Assembly: GCA_022419385.1 (NCBI GenBank)
Contig: JAJUBI010000004.1
Coordinates: forward strand, 4,135,286-4,199,285
DNA: 64,000 nt
Direction of reading: 5' to 3'
DNA from: Paraconiothyrium sp. Pb-2020
Taxonomy: Eukaryota; Ascomycota; Dothideomycetes; Pleosporales; Didymosphaeriaceae
Part shown: piece after piece, positions 11,914-22,742 of the stretch
Layout of the letters: each line of letters begins with the position of its first letter
How positions within the stretch are numbered: the stretch's first letter is position 1
Notes under the pieces: model-generated
Databases searched by the model: none
Told to the model about the DNA's origin: nothing
What the model saw: only the letters and a program-made list of their open reading frames with translations
Program-made: the position numbers and the translations under genes

Positions 11914-12858
11914 GATGACGAGATTGATTTGCGTAAGCTGATATGGGAGGGGTAAGGTGCTTGCTTGGCTAGAAGTTTGGATGTAGGAATAAACGGTATA
12001 CGCAACAATAACAGGAAACGAAAGTGGCGCTGAATGTACATGAAATACCCATGCCCGAGGCCAGCCGCAGCGGCTTTGGTGCGGCGCGCGCTCTATGGCA
12101 CGAGGCCAAAGGTCAGGGTCTGAGTGGATAGATAAAGCCTCATCGCTAGAAACCAACAGATTGACCGCATATGGTGGATTGATTTACACACAAGGGAGGT
12201 TGATAGATGAGGCTGTCCAATAGAACGGTAGTCGGTGCTAATACACTAAAACCCGCGGAACGTACCTCGTGTTCTTACAGGCCTATGAACGCGTCGTCGC
12301 GTTGCCTGAGTCTAGCAGCGTAACCTCTATGAAGGTACAGGTACGAGCTAGCGATTTAAAGGTGCGCATCAATGACACAGGGAAGTCAAGAAGTTGGCTT
12401 TGGTAGCAGGTCGCGTGGATAAAGAATGAGGCGTACAGACATCCTATGACGCCGAAGCCCTACTAACCTTATCGGGATCTTCATGCTCATTGGACACTGC
12501 GTACGGCACCCAAGACACGGAGAGAAGTTACAAGTACCATCGTGCAATGGCTAAGACAAGACGATATCCTTAGACTTCATTACATTGCAACCGAAGTGCA
12601 AGTCTAGCTTTAAGTACACTCGTACATGGTGTACATGGGATTGGTAGAGTTTGAGTGGAAAACATGAATCGATGCGAATTCTCGATCGCCCAGTACAGAC
12701 AGAGCTATAGGTGCCATTGCTTCCAGAACTGGTAACTTGATGATCGGAAATCCGCGATCCACAGTTCGATGCTTGTGTCTCTTTCAACTCTCTGATGTGG
12801 CTCTTCGCACAGCGGCTGCGTCCTTTTGAACAGAAATATTCACTTGACAAAAGACCAC
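11914..12858. other. Intergenic, nothing recognised
   Basis: This stretch carries the upstream region of the amine oxidase and the 3' flank of the MYND gene, both on the minus strand. A minus-strand frame that extends the amine oxidase upstream to 12156 has no ATG context better than 11913. No repeat or RNA gene was seen. Confidence 0.4.
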
Positions 12859-13298
12859 CTATTCTGCCGTGCCCTCTTTTCTTCTCTTTCGTACCTCCAC
12901 CCCAGTGATGCTCCACTCCTGCATAATTGTATACATCAACCCCCTTCACCGCTCACGTGTCGTACTTCAGATCAAGTCAGCCTTCACTTTCCCCAGATTA
13001 AACCATCTACACTTACCTCCCACTTCCCAATCCCCTTGCCCTTGCCGCTCTCCCTGGGTGGCGCCCTACTCGCCATTTTAGGTTCATGCGTCTTCACGTA
13101 CTCCTGCGCCAGACTCGCACACTCTTTCTTGTGAATCTTGAAGTGCGCTTTCTGGCAATCACGGTTGCAGTACGACACGCTGTGGCACTTGAGACATTGC
13201 TTGAGAGAGTCTGGCTGTGCGGAGCATTGTGCGCAGGCTTGCGATGAGGGTGCTGGGGCGGAGGATAAAGAGGATGCTTCGGCAGTCTGTTCGGCCAT
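12859..13298 (-). CDS. Small MYND zinc-finger protein
   Basis: Exon 1 (13298-13017) encodes a short Ser/Ala-rich lead and then a complete MYND finger from about residue 22: CAQCSAQPDSLKQCLKC, YCNRDCQKAHFKIHKKEC, with the eight cysteine/histidine ligands in the expected spacing. MYND fingers bind proline-rich protein motifs rather than DNA. The exon ends at a strong GTAAGT donor. A phase-0 join to an acceptor at 12919 (ATGCAG) adds about 19 basic residues and a stop at 12859, total about 113 residues. Without splicing the frame would run on to 12984, adding 14 codons after EWKG-type sequence is lost. The first exon is firm and the second is tentative. The fungal relatives are short proteins of unknown function. 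Confidence 0.65.
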
Positions 13299-13628
13299 GG
13301 TGATTGGATAAGATCAAGCCTTCAGAAAATCCGGTTCAGCTATGTAGGAAAGTATTGTCAATCGTACATAGCGATAAGTGAACGCTCGCAGCCAACATTT
13401 TCAGCGGGTCGACGCGGCCTAAGCGAATCCGCTAACCCGTTCAGTCTCACATGAATGAGGAGGGAGACCAAAGAACAGTCAAGACAATCTCGCATTCGAC
13501 AATGGTATCATAAAACACACTGCATAGTCCTTTTCCATCCTGAATACGCCATCACGACCGAAAGAATAAGCCGGCCGCACCGGTCGCGGTTCCAGACCTT
13601 TAAGTAAAACCCCACCAGAGCATCTATC
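13299..13628. other. Short intergenic region
   Basis: About 330 bp between the MYND gene start and the gamma-tubulin stop codon, both on the minus strand. It must contain the gamma-tubulin 3' untranslated region and the MYND promoter. Nothing else is visible. Confidence 0.4.
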
Positions 13629-15322
13629 CTACGCAACGCGCTTGTCCTCGCCCTCTTCTGCGGGTGGGTCCTCCTTGCTGAGGTAGTCTGGGTTTTCCGC
13701 GTCTTCGTACTCGTCGATCAAGCTCTGCACTACCTCTTTTGCTTCGTCGAACTCCCCCAGGCCGTCCCGGAAAGGAGCCTCGCGCTTGTACGGTTCGAGG
13801 AAAGCGTTTCGTTTCCGTAGCGTGTTGTATTGCATGACCATGCGCTTGAAGAGGGTCGCGATACCAGTATGATTCGCCAGCATTAGACCTGAGACACGAT
13901 GTGATGACTGAACGTAAGGAGACTTTCGGGTTAGGGCAACCTGAATTGATGCGGGACCCCATGGAATGAACGTAGCGAGACGACGTTCCCGAATTCGGAG
14001 AAGTGATTTGTGGACCTGCATATTTTTAGTAGTTGACTTTGATGATGAATACTGGGCTCACGTCTGTTGGGTCCGCCTCGCCTTGGATGATATTCAAAAT
14101 CGACATGTAGCAGCTCTTCTTGGTTGGGTTAGTAGACACCATCCTGCTCTTGGGCTGTAACAGTCGCCTCATCACATCTAAAACGGTCGTCTTCCGCACT
14201 GTCTTGGCTTGCTCTACATTCTCGCCTGAGAACGGTGTGTAGGAGGTCATCAAGAAGTGACAGCGAGGGGTGGGAATCAGCGATGCTACTATCCCGACAA
14301 GGTCATTGTGCATATATCCGGGGTAGCGAAGCGTCGTTGTACTGGCGGACATGACTGTAGAGACGAGCTGATTCGTTTGCTGAAAGGATGGGGCTTGCAC
14401 GTGTAGCCTGTCGGCCGCGATCTTGGACAGAGCACCGTTGTCGAGTACCACCTTCACTGTCAGCACACATACCGAAGCAATCCTCGAATAGAGACTTACC
14501 ACGGAGTCGGCGTTTTGTGTCAGGCGTCGCATACTGAGCATGCTGTTATATGGTTGCACCACGACATCTCCCTCCTGTGTGTTCGGGAACACACTGTATG
14601 TCTGTATCAGCTTCTTCGGAAACCTGTCATTCAATCTTTCAAGCATGAAAGACCCTAGACCAGATCCTGTGCCGCCTGCGATCGAGTGTAAGAGCATGAA
14701 GCCTTCGAGCGAATCTGAGCCGTCTGCCTCGCGGTCGATCATGTCAAGGATCTCTTCCTGCACCTGCTCGCCCATACTGTAGCCGGCTCCCCAGTTGTTT
14801 CCTGCGCCCGTGCCCTCTTTGTGTATGTAGAAGTTTTCGGGGTTGTAGATGTTCTTGTATGCGCTCGATTGAATTGAATTCAGTACCTGTACGGGTCAGC
14901 GGATCGCTCTAAATTACCCCGTAAGACAAAATACCCTGGGTTCCAGATCTAATAGTATGGCTCTTGGGATGTAGCGCGTATCGTCGGACTGGTAGAAGAA
15001 GACATCTTTCCGATCACCGCCTTCGGTTGCGAAGTCTTCGAGGTTTCCGTCGCGATTGATACCGTGCTCTTGGCATAACTGTTGCCAGAACTGCTGGCCG
15101 ACTGTTTGCTTACATGTCAGCGAGCTCTGAGAGTTTCAGGACTTGTTGCTGTTGAGTGTCGCAGATGTTTACCACACGGACGGGACGAATGCGGGGCTCG
15201 AGAAGGTGCAGTTGTACATACCGCTGTTACCGCATTGACCAGCCTGGAGCGTGATGATTTCGCTTTTATACAGTCAGCATTCGAAGCATGAGAGTATTTC
15301 CCTGTGTATCTTACCGCGGCAT
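13629..15322 (-). CDS. Gamma-tubulin
   Basis: Six exons, 15322-15315, 15262-15222, 15101-14935, 14886-14500, 14451-14062 and 14015-13629, all phase-consistent, give 459 residues. Gamma-tubulin caps and nucleates microtubules at the spindle pole body within the gamma-tubulin complex. The N-terminus reads MPREIITLQAGQCGNS, the standard start. FFYQSDDTRYIPRAILLDLE follows, and the GTP-binding tubulin signature GGTGSGLGSF lies near residue 142. Gamma-specific segments include DGSDSLEGFMLLHSIAG, NADSVVVLDNGAL and STTTLRYPGYMHNDL. The first exon is only 8 nt (ATGCCGCG), easily missed by gene finders, so an automatic model starting further downstream would be wrong. Introns are 46-120 bp. The length fits the family (about 450-475). 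The symbol would be mipA or tubG in moulds, TUB4 in yeast. The C-terminus is acidic with no extra domain. Confidence 0.95.
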
Positions 15323-15545
15323 GTTGGGTGCAGTTGCGTAGGTCGGGACGCGTGCGGGGAGCTTGTAAACGCGTCGGGCGCCCACAGCTTGGACCACCCG
15401 CGAGTTGGTACAACGCCAACTCTTTGATCACGACTTCACTTACACCCTACCATATCAATTCGCTTAGAAACGATTTAGGGAATGCGGTTCATTCTGAGAA
15501 GTATGCTAATGTGTCTCAAACATCTGAGCGAGCTCACAATGGAGT

Positions 15546-16817
15546 CTATTGTCCACCGCTCTCCACCTTTTGCCTTACCAACGGCTTCTTGGGACTCCCA
15601 TGCTTCAACCTCAAAAACACTGCAAAGATCATAACGAACAGGTTTGCCCTCAGCACATCCAACCACATAAGCAGACCGAAATTCTCCTTCATCCCCTCGT
15701 GCCACGTATTCCGCACGTCCAGAAACAACTTCGGATCGTCCGTAACCACACCATCGATCCCATGCCGTATATCCCACCGCATCCGCCGTTCCTCGTTGAC
15801 AGTCCATGCATATACCGGCCGCCTATCGCGCTGCGCTTTGCGGATGAAGGCCCGGCCCCAGGGTAGCATGAGGGCTGCTTGGTACATGTTAAAGGAGACG
15901 TTAGGGACGGCGAAGAAATGCGAGGCGTAAGCGATGGAGAAGCCGATGTGGGAGACGGGGAAGCTGGGGAGGTAGCGTGAGCAGAGGGGTAAGTATTTCG
16001 CGGCCCAGATACCGAGGACAATACGGCTTTGCCAGGGGCGAGTTGGTGAGGGTGTGACGCTGCCGATAGCATCTGCGATTGCTCGCATAACGTCTTCTTG
16101 GTCGTTGTCAAGCTGTGGAAGAGTCAGATACCACTGGAACATGGAGACTTGAGAGGAAGGAAATTACCTTGATGTCTAGGAGCACCCAGATCTCTTCCAA
16201 TCCAGGCTGTGCCAGATACTCGAGCAGATCTATGAGCCGTGGCATCGACTGGTGCGGCTCTTTCAGCGTTTTCAGCTTGCTCAGGAAGTCGTAATTGCAG
16301 TCCAGGAGCTTCTCGTTCCGACCAAAGCATCTTTTCAAATCTTTGTCCTGGGTCGTGTCAGCATTCTATTAACCAAGTTCATCCGCTCAACTCACGTGTG
16401 ACAACATGACTACACCATCTTTCGACAGATGTATGTCCGTCTCAAGTCCCTCTGCACCAACTTCCACTGCTCCCCGGAAAGCACCCATCGTGTTTTCAGG
16501 GAACTTCGCCTTGTATCCACGATGGGCAATGGCCTGTGGTTTCCGTTTCCCAGAAACATCTTTCCGTGCGAATGCAAACGAAGCTGCATGTTACATTAGA
16601 ACATTCAACTTCTATTGCAATCCGGTAACCTACGGGAGGGGAATTCCGATCTCGGACCCAGCAAGGGTTGCTCAACCAACTGATTAATCTCCCTCGTCAA
16701 ACCCTCAAAGACAGGCGGCACACCGATCACCATGTTTTCCAGCAGTGGTGTCTGAGCCTCTTCCACCGGGCTGTCAAGACGATGGTCCCGAATTTGTGTC
16801 CGAACTCGTTCCTTCAT
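15546..16817 (-). CDS. PGC1: Phosphatidylglycerol phospholipase C-like GDPD protein
   Basis: Four exons, 16817-16634, 16583-16396, 16347-16168 and 16112-15546, phase-consistent, about 372 residues. The glycerophosphodiester phosphodiesterase fold is shown by the catalytic pair in IAHRGYKAKFPENTMGAF (His-Arg about residues 82-83, Glu and Asn following), then GLETDIHLSKDGVVMLSHD with the metal-binding Glu/Asp and the second catalytic His, and IWVLLDIK. A 3' hydrophobic segment (LRANLFVMIFAVFLRL) near the C-terminus is a tail anchor. Yeast Pgc1 has this design and cleaves phosphatidylglycerol to diacylglycerol and glycerol phosphate on lipid droplets and mitochondria, keeping cardiolipin precursors in balance. 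Assignment to Pgc1 rather than to a general GDPD rests on the C-terminal anchor and total length. The 61-residue N-terminal exon is not part of the domain and its start is less sure. Confidence 0.85.
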
Positions 16818-18318
16818 GGCTATGACGACAGCGCGCTAGTTGCTTGTGTGTAGGAATGCCTCGGAATAGACGGTACGAATGTGGAGCACCTTGCAGCAGC
16901 GATGGGTGGCTCGCAATATACAACCATGCAACGAGCTCACTCGTACACACGAACGCCGGGCGGTGTCTATATGTACACCGACGAGCAGCCTACCCGGCGA
17001 GAACGAACGGAACCAGACGAGAAAAAATGGGTGGGCCGCACGAAATCCGCAGAAGCAACCCACGAGTTAAGTCCGCCCAACCTCAGTCTATCTACCTGCG
17101 ACCTCGTCCTGCGGGTCATTACAACGCCAGTCAAAATCAGCGTGCCGCCGGACCAAAGTTGACACCACATGGCGGTCTCGTGCAGACAGCCCGCATGCAC
17201 GCAGCTGGCGCCCACAAAGGCCCATCAATCCACTGCCCCGGCGCGCTGCCCTCCCAAAACATCCACCCGCCTCACAGAAGTGGCATAGTGTTGCGGTGCG
17301 ATGCTGGATTGAGAGAGGGAGGGGCGCGCATTGGCCAGCGAGACGAAGTTAAGCTTGTTCCAAGAGTGCTTGGTGCGCATTCGGAACGTGTCATATCCGA
17401 CGCCACGCAGAAAACGTCGCAAGGAGCCTTGCGTTATGCAATGGAGTGTCTCGAACGGGGGCCGCTGACGGTGAGGTTCATCGGAAAGACTGTGACATCG
17501 TGAATCCTCGATCACATCTCGATTGTAAGGATGCGCGAAGGATGGGGGTTGCGTAACGGACGAAGATGGCGTTCACTGGACCCTTCAGTTGTTAACTCCG
17601 AATCGCGTGCGGCGGGAGATCCACCACTAGTCGTGCCCCACCATTCGCTTGGGTGAGTTGAACTTATCAGACGCATGTCCACCCTCCTTACTCGCTGGGC
17701 AAACTTTTACTCCTAATGTGGTTGTGTTTAGCGAAGACTGCCATCGAAGCAGCAAGATCTACGCAGAAGAAATTTTGGAAGATGGCATGGCGCCGGCAAT
17801 TGTAGGAGCCGAACAGAAAAGGGAAATGGATGTAGCTCCAATGCATGTCAGCTCCACAGGTATGTCTAAATGCAGAGTTGGCTTACTTTTCGTCCGAACA
17901 GGTAGTCCAGCCGTAGTTCTGATAAGATGTGGTGCCCGCGGAAAGCGAGCTGCAAATAGTCCTGGAAGGCGCGACGTATCTACATGCTACAAACCGCAGC
18001 GCGATTTATCCCGGTGTATTGACGCGGTGATCGGAGGTAAGATTGCTTGACACCGCATGTCTTATTTGCAGGGCTCTTGCTGAAAATGCTACTAAACACC
18101 GCGGACCATACTGCTGCAATGCGAGCGATGGGGAAAGCTGATCTGAAGCTGCAGCCGACTAACGTCAGTGCGTCAAGTTCGGTGGTTCGCTATCTTAAAT
18201 AACAGAGCATGTTAGACTTGCTTGTTATTTACCAACGCCATGCTCCAGTCTAGCTTCATTTCTTCCTTTCGTGACGCCTCCATCTACCTGCTTGAGAGTT
18301 TCTAAGTCCGCACTCGCT
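16818..18318. other. Intergenic, several overlapping chance frames
   Basis: About 1.5 kb upstream of the Pgc1-like gene and downstream of the epsilon-COP gene. Several frames on both strands stay open at once between 16840 and 17515, which fits GC-rich untranslated or promoter sequence rather than a gene. A plus-strand frame at 17649-18050 (133 codons) has no domain. I found no tRNA, repeat or intron-linked coding set. Confidence 0.4.
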
Positions 18319-19374
18319 CTAAGCTGCGGCCTCAAACTTTGGGGTATACTTCGACTTCGCTTGATCAAACGCCTGCTTCTTCTCCGCCCAGTCGGTCAAG
18401 ACTTTGTGTTCACTGTCAATACCCGCAAGTTGTTCCTTCAGCTGTGCAGCCTCCTCCTTCTTGCCCAATAGCGTGTTCAGCACGATGAGATTCGCAAGCG
18501 TGTCCGCGTTGTTGGGGTCCAGTTGCACCGCCTGTTGCAGCGCCGCTTCAGCTTCGGGCAGGCGACCGAGATGTAGTTCTGAGACTGCTTGTGCGACGAG
18601 CGAGTGTGGTGATTGCGATTGCGATGTCTGTGCGAGCTCTTCGAAGACGTAGAATGCCGACTGATACTTCTCACCGCCCTAAACCAAGAGTCAGTAATTG
18701 ATCCTATGCGTGGTTGAATTGCCATACCTCACGCATCCCGACCCATGATTCAGCAAGGTTGACCAAGAGGCTGTCTTGTGCCCACTTCCGTGCGCGCTGG
18801 GCTTCCTTCAAGGCGAGGTCTGTTCGATTCTGCTGGAGGTGAATCTGAACAATCAACGCCACGCTATATCCCAAACCATATCAGCGCACATTCATGAGAT
18901 CCCGAAATAATTCTTAACATACGCGTCCAAGCTTCCTTGGTGCTTGCTCAACACACTCAATGCCTCCTCAGTCTCCCCGACCCGCTCTAATAGTATGCCT
19001 GCCACCAACTGCACGGTCAGGTTCTCTTGGCCTTCCTTTTCAGCCAGCTTCTTCACATCTGCCAGTACATCCTTGCCCGTACTGTATTCGGCGAGTAACC
19101 GTACAGCTACGAGGTCGGGTGTGCTTTCCTTGGCTAGGGAAGAAGCAACTTCTTGAGCTTGGCCAAGGGCGATCTGTGAGCGGAGCTGGAGGACACGGAC
19201 GGGTAGCGCATTTTCGGAGGAGAAACCAGATGTGTCGAAGTCGAGGACCTGTTGGTGAGCTCCGGCGTGGAAGGCTGTGTGAATGTTCAAGAGTTCTGGC
19301 GGCTGTTAGTGGGGCGTAAGTCGCGTAGGATTTGGCAAAAATGCAATACCTCCTTCGTGCGAGTAGGGATCCAT
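18319..19374 (-). CDS. SEC28: Coatomer epsilon subunit
   Basis: Four exons, 19374-19350, 19295-18923, 18863-18728 and 18678-18319, phase-consistent, give 297 residues, the normal length for epsilon-COP. This protein is an alpha-solenoid of tetratricopeptide-like helices that stabilises alpha-COP in the COPI coat for Golgi-to-ER retrieval. Evidence is the N-terminal ELLNIHTAFHAGAHQQVLDF, the middle KEAQRARKWAQDSLLVNLAE and SAFYVFEELAQT, and the C-terminal QAVQLDPNNADTLANLIVLN and LNTLLGKKEEAAQLKEQLA, all typical of the family. Exon 1 codes for only nine residues (MDPYSHEGE) and is linked by an intron with a CTAAC branch site. There is no sign of damage. Symbol by analogy with yeast. Confidence 0.92.
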
Positions 19375-19789
19375 TGTGAGCGGCTGAGTCTTGTGCAGGA
19401 GAGGAAATTGTGTATGTGTTGTTATTGCGGGGATGCCGGTGTGTACCAGAAGTATGGTGTTGAAGCCACGAAGTGGCCTTGGCAGGTGCGATCGGCCAGT
19501 ATCGCTTATGATTGGTCGGCCGACACATGAAGCTTGAGCTCCGGACTGTCGTTGCACACTTCACTCAAAAGCTCTAACGATATTTGATCTCATTGGAGAT
19601 GCGTAATTATTGTTTCCATTGCCGGATAATGAGAGGTTTCGTCGTTAGTATGACTTGTCCGGCCCCATGTCGAGAGACAAGAGTTATTCTGGAATTTCAC
19701 GGCAACATTTGCTTCGTACCGTAACAAGTGGTCCATCTATACAATTTGGGACCCTTATATCATGCCGCAGCCCAGCCATTAACATACAC
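19375..19789. other. Short intergenic region
   Basis: About 415 bp between the epsilon-COP start and the stop of the next minus-strand gene. It should include the epsilon-COP promoter. Nothing specific is visible. Confidence 0.4.
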
Positions 19790-20896
19790 TCATGCCTCCC
19801 TACGGACCGCGAAGCTCAGCCACTTCGAGCCTGGGGGGATGGTCGCGGACTCCAAGCCCATCTTCTCTGCCATGGCATGAAGGTTCTGGTCTTCAAGATA
19901 TGCATCGACCTTCCACTTCGTACCAGTCTCTTCTCCAACCTTCTTCCACATCTCTTCAAAAGTCTGCGAGTTGTGCCTGAACCTTTTCCTGCTCGAGTCG
20001 ATTGAGCCAACATGGACTCCGGCATTCACGTTCCCAATCTGTCGTCCAATGAACAGGGATCCTGCCTTACCTTTGAGCAGTTTGACAATACGCCTGCAAG
20101 CTTTGTGTTGGCCTTCCTCATCAAAGAGGTGCAAGAAGGATGCCGCGTGGACGATATCGATGTCTCCGGCGATTTGCTTCAGTTCGGAATCCTCGTCGAA
20201 AATGTCTGCGGCAATGAAGGTAGTCTTTAAGGTCGACTTATCGAGGAAAAGATCGTAGCCGATGTCCATGAAGTTCTTTTCAAGGTCTGAGCCGTACGTG
20301 TTCTCGGATGGGGCGCCATCAAAGACTAGTTTTCGGATATCCTGGCCAACGCAGCATCCGAGATCGAGATCTAGCCATGGTTAGCACTTAAGTATAATCG
20401 AAACGAGTGCGCCTCAGTCCACATACACTTGTCTCCATTTTTCACACGTTCGAGAACCTCGCCGTACTGTCGAGAAAGACTGACACTGAGTTCGAGAAAG
20501 GCCCAGCGAGCAAGGCACGGATAAGGAAACTGTTGTTGTTAATGAATGACCAAGGCTCGTAGCTTGGATTCACCTACTATGACGTATGCTTTGTCTCTCT
20601 GCTACTGGTCAGCCAGAGGAGTTCGGTGGCGGTGGAAAAAGCCTTACCAGTTCCTTGATGTGCGCCTTCACTTTCTCAGGCTCCACGTTCGAGTACTTTT
20701 CGAACAACTCCTGGGCCTGAGGCGTTATTTCCTGTATCTCAGGAGAGTACCAGGGTAACTTCCTAGTATTAAGATGCACGTTAGTGAGATTCATACAAGC
20801 AGGTCAATTTGCATACTCCAATGGTAAGTTCTCCCATGGTGAGCCTTTGAGGAGGTTGGCAGCGACCGACAGATCAGTCGTCTTGGATGATGACAT
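19790..20896 (-). CDS. Class I SAM-dependent methyltransferase
   Basis: Five exons, 20896-20817, 20762-20648, 20598-20578, 20529-20427 and 20370-19790, phase-consistent, give 299 residues. One exon is only 21 nt. The motif KYLDLGCCVGQDIRKLVFDG is the glycine-rich SAM-binding motif I, GSDLEKNFMDIGYDLFLD follows as the acidic motif for the ribose hydroxyls, and FIAADIFDEDSEL with DIDIVHAASFLHLFDE form motifs II and III. The N-terminal part (LPWYSPEIQEITPQAQELFE and RDKAYVIFPYPCLARWAFLE) is typical of a fungal family of small-molecule methyltransferases sometimes found in secondary-metabolite clusters. No cluster surrounds it here, so the substrate is unknown. It is divergent from the spermidine synthase gene, with 745 bp between the starts. 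Confidence 0.85.
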
Positions 20897-21641
20897 GGTT
20901 AAACTATCGGTGATGGAAAGACGGAAACCCCGTATGTTAATCGAAGAGACGTTGAAGAGGTCGAGTATACGTTCAAGATGGTTTTGATGACCGCTTGTAT
21001 TGATGGAGGTGTATGAATGAACGGAATAGCATTCAGATATTTATACTGCAAGTTGAGGGCAACAATTTGCTTGAATACGTATGCCAATAGTGTCCGCAAG
21101 ATATCGAACGGGCAACGATGCGATGAGCTTGATGCACGCTGGTAGTAAAGGTGCCAGGCATCCACGCTAAACTCCTCTCCTCGCGCTGCTATTGGAGCAT
21201 CGCCGCACCAGCAGGAGCGCCCTGGTATTGAGATAAAATACACGAGGCGCCGATAACTCCGACACCGAGCAGGCGTATTTTTCTGATATCTGCCCTTTCC
21301 CGACCTTCACCACCTTTTTTTTTTTTTACTAAAGATGCTCATGCAGTTTGGTGCAACCTGCGGTGCGGGCCGAACGAGCAAGTCCAGCGCTGGTGTTGGT
21401 GCCGGATGAGGACTAGTCGTGTTTGTCCTCACAGGTCAATGGCGGGGCGCGGGCAGACGTAATGCGGGTGCGAGAAAAAAATGGGATGGCAGCCCAAGCA
21501 ATCCGAAAGCTCTCAGTCCACACCGCATCCAAGTTTGCTATAAATTCTAGACGCGCCCTAGCCTCTAGTATCTACAACAGCCAATTCCGTTCAACTTCGA
21601 GTTTTTGCTTCAACACCTTGCACACTTCCGCAAGCCTCAAG
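20897..21641. promoter_or_regulatory. Divergent promoter of the methyltransferase and spermidine synthase
   Basis: This 745 bp interval lies between two divergent start codons. A run of 13 thymines at 21315-21327 in a pyrimidine-rich context lies about 315 bp before the spermidine synthase ATG; poly(dA:dT) tracts often mark nucleosome-poor fungal promoters. The last 60 bp before the ATG are CT- and CA-rich, as is usual just before highly expressed fungal genes. No specific factor site is assigned. Confidence 0.5.
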
Positions 21642-22742
21642 ATGTCTGAGATCGTCCACCCCACTATCAAGGGTAAGAGACGGACCTGCAAACCTCTGAA
21701 CGACTTGCATTCCCATTGAAAAGTGCCAATCGCATGCTGACTCAGTTCTCTCAGATGGCTGGTTCCGCGAGATCTCCGACATGTGGCCCGGCCAGGCCAT
21801 GACCCTCAAGGTCAAGGAGGTGCTCCACCACGAGAAGAGCAAGTACCAGGACGTCCTCATTTTCGAATCGACCGACTACGGCACCGTCTTGGTCCTTGAC
21901 AATGTCATCCAGTGCACCGAGCGCGATGAGTTTTCGTACGTTGGACTGCAGCTAGGCATCTAAGACGAAGTCTGATTGGGACAGATACCAGGAGATGATT
22001 ACCCACCTTGCTATGAACGCGCACCCCGACCCCAAGCGTGTTCTCGTCATCGGTGGAGGCGACGGCGGCGTGCTGCGTGAAGTTGTCAAGCACGACTGCG
22101 TTGAGAAGGCTGTGCTCTGCGACATCGACGAGGCCGTCATTCGTCTGTCTAAGAAGTACCTTCCGGGCATGTCGGTTGGTTTCAACCACCCCAAGGTTGA
22201 GGCTATCGTCGGCGATGGCTTCAAGTACCTTGAGGACAAGAAGGGCGAGTTTGACGTTATCATCACCGACTCCAGTGACCCCGAAGGTCCCGCCGAGGCC
22301 CTCTTCCAGAAGCCGTACTTTGAGCTGCTCAATGGCGCGCTTCGAGAAGGCGGTGTCATCACCACTCAAGGTTGTGAGCCCCCTCCTCCCCAAGCATGAT
22401 GATGATTGCGATAGTCCCTTTAAATGCGATGCGAGATTTTAGCTGACCAGATGCTTTTAAATAGCCGAAAACCAGTGGCTCCACATGCCTCTCATTGTGA
22501 ACCTCAAGAAGGGCTGCAAGGAGGTCTTCCCCAACGTCGAGTATGGCTACACCACGATCCCCACCTACCCATCTGGCCAGATCGGCTTCATGGTCTGCTC
22601 CAAGGACGCCAACCGCGATCTCAAGAAGCCCCTCCGGTCTTGGTCCCCTGAGGAGGAGGAGAAGCTGTGCAAGTACTACAGCAAGGAGATCCATGAGGCA
22701 GCATTCGTTCTACCCACTTTCGCTCGCAAGGCTCTTCGGTAG
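21642..22742 (+). CDS. SPE3: Spermidine synthase
   Basis: Four exons, 21642-21672, 21755-21935, 21985-22370 and 22465-22742, phase-consistent, give 291 residues, normal for the family. The enzyme transfers an aminopropyl group from decarboxylated S-adenosylmethionine to putrescine, forming spermidine. Visible family marks are WFREISDMWPGQAMTLKV, YQDVLIFESTDYGTVLVLD, NVIQCTERDEFSYQEMI, the glycine-rich VLVIGGGDGGVLREV (about residues 92-106), the acidic CDIDEAVI, the active-site stretch FDVIITDSSDP and YTTIPTYPSGQIGFMVCSK. All key residues are present. Codon use is more biased to C-ending codons than in the HET genes, consistent with high expression. The initiating ATG sits in a good context (AAGATGTC). 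Symbol by analogy with yeast. Confidence 0.95.

Noticed and set aside
16844..17503. A 219-codon plus-strand frame
   Set aside because: Several other frames are open over the same bases, there is no domain, and the composition is low in hydrophobic blocks. It is more likely upstream sequence of the Pgc1-like gene.
9977..22742. A metabolic gene cluster for polyamines or a secondary metabolite
   Set aside because: Gamma-tubulin, epsilon-COP and a lipid phospholipase lie between, and there is no backbone synthase, transporter or cluster regulator.
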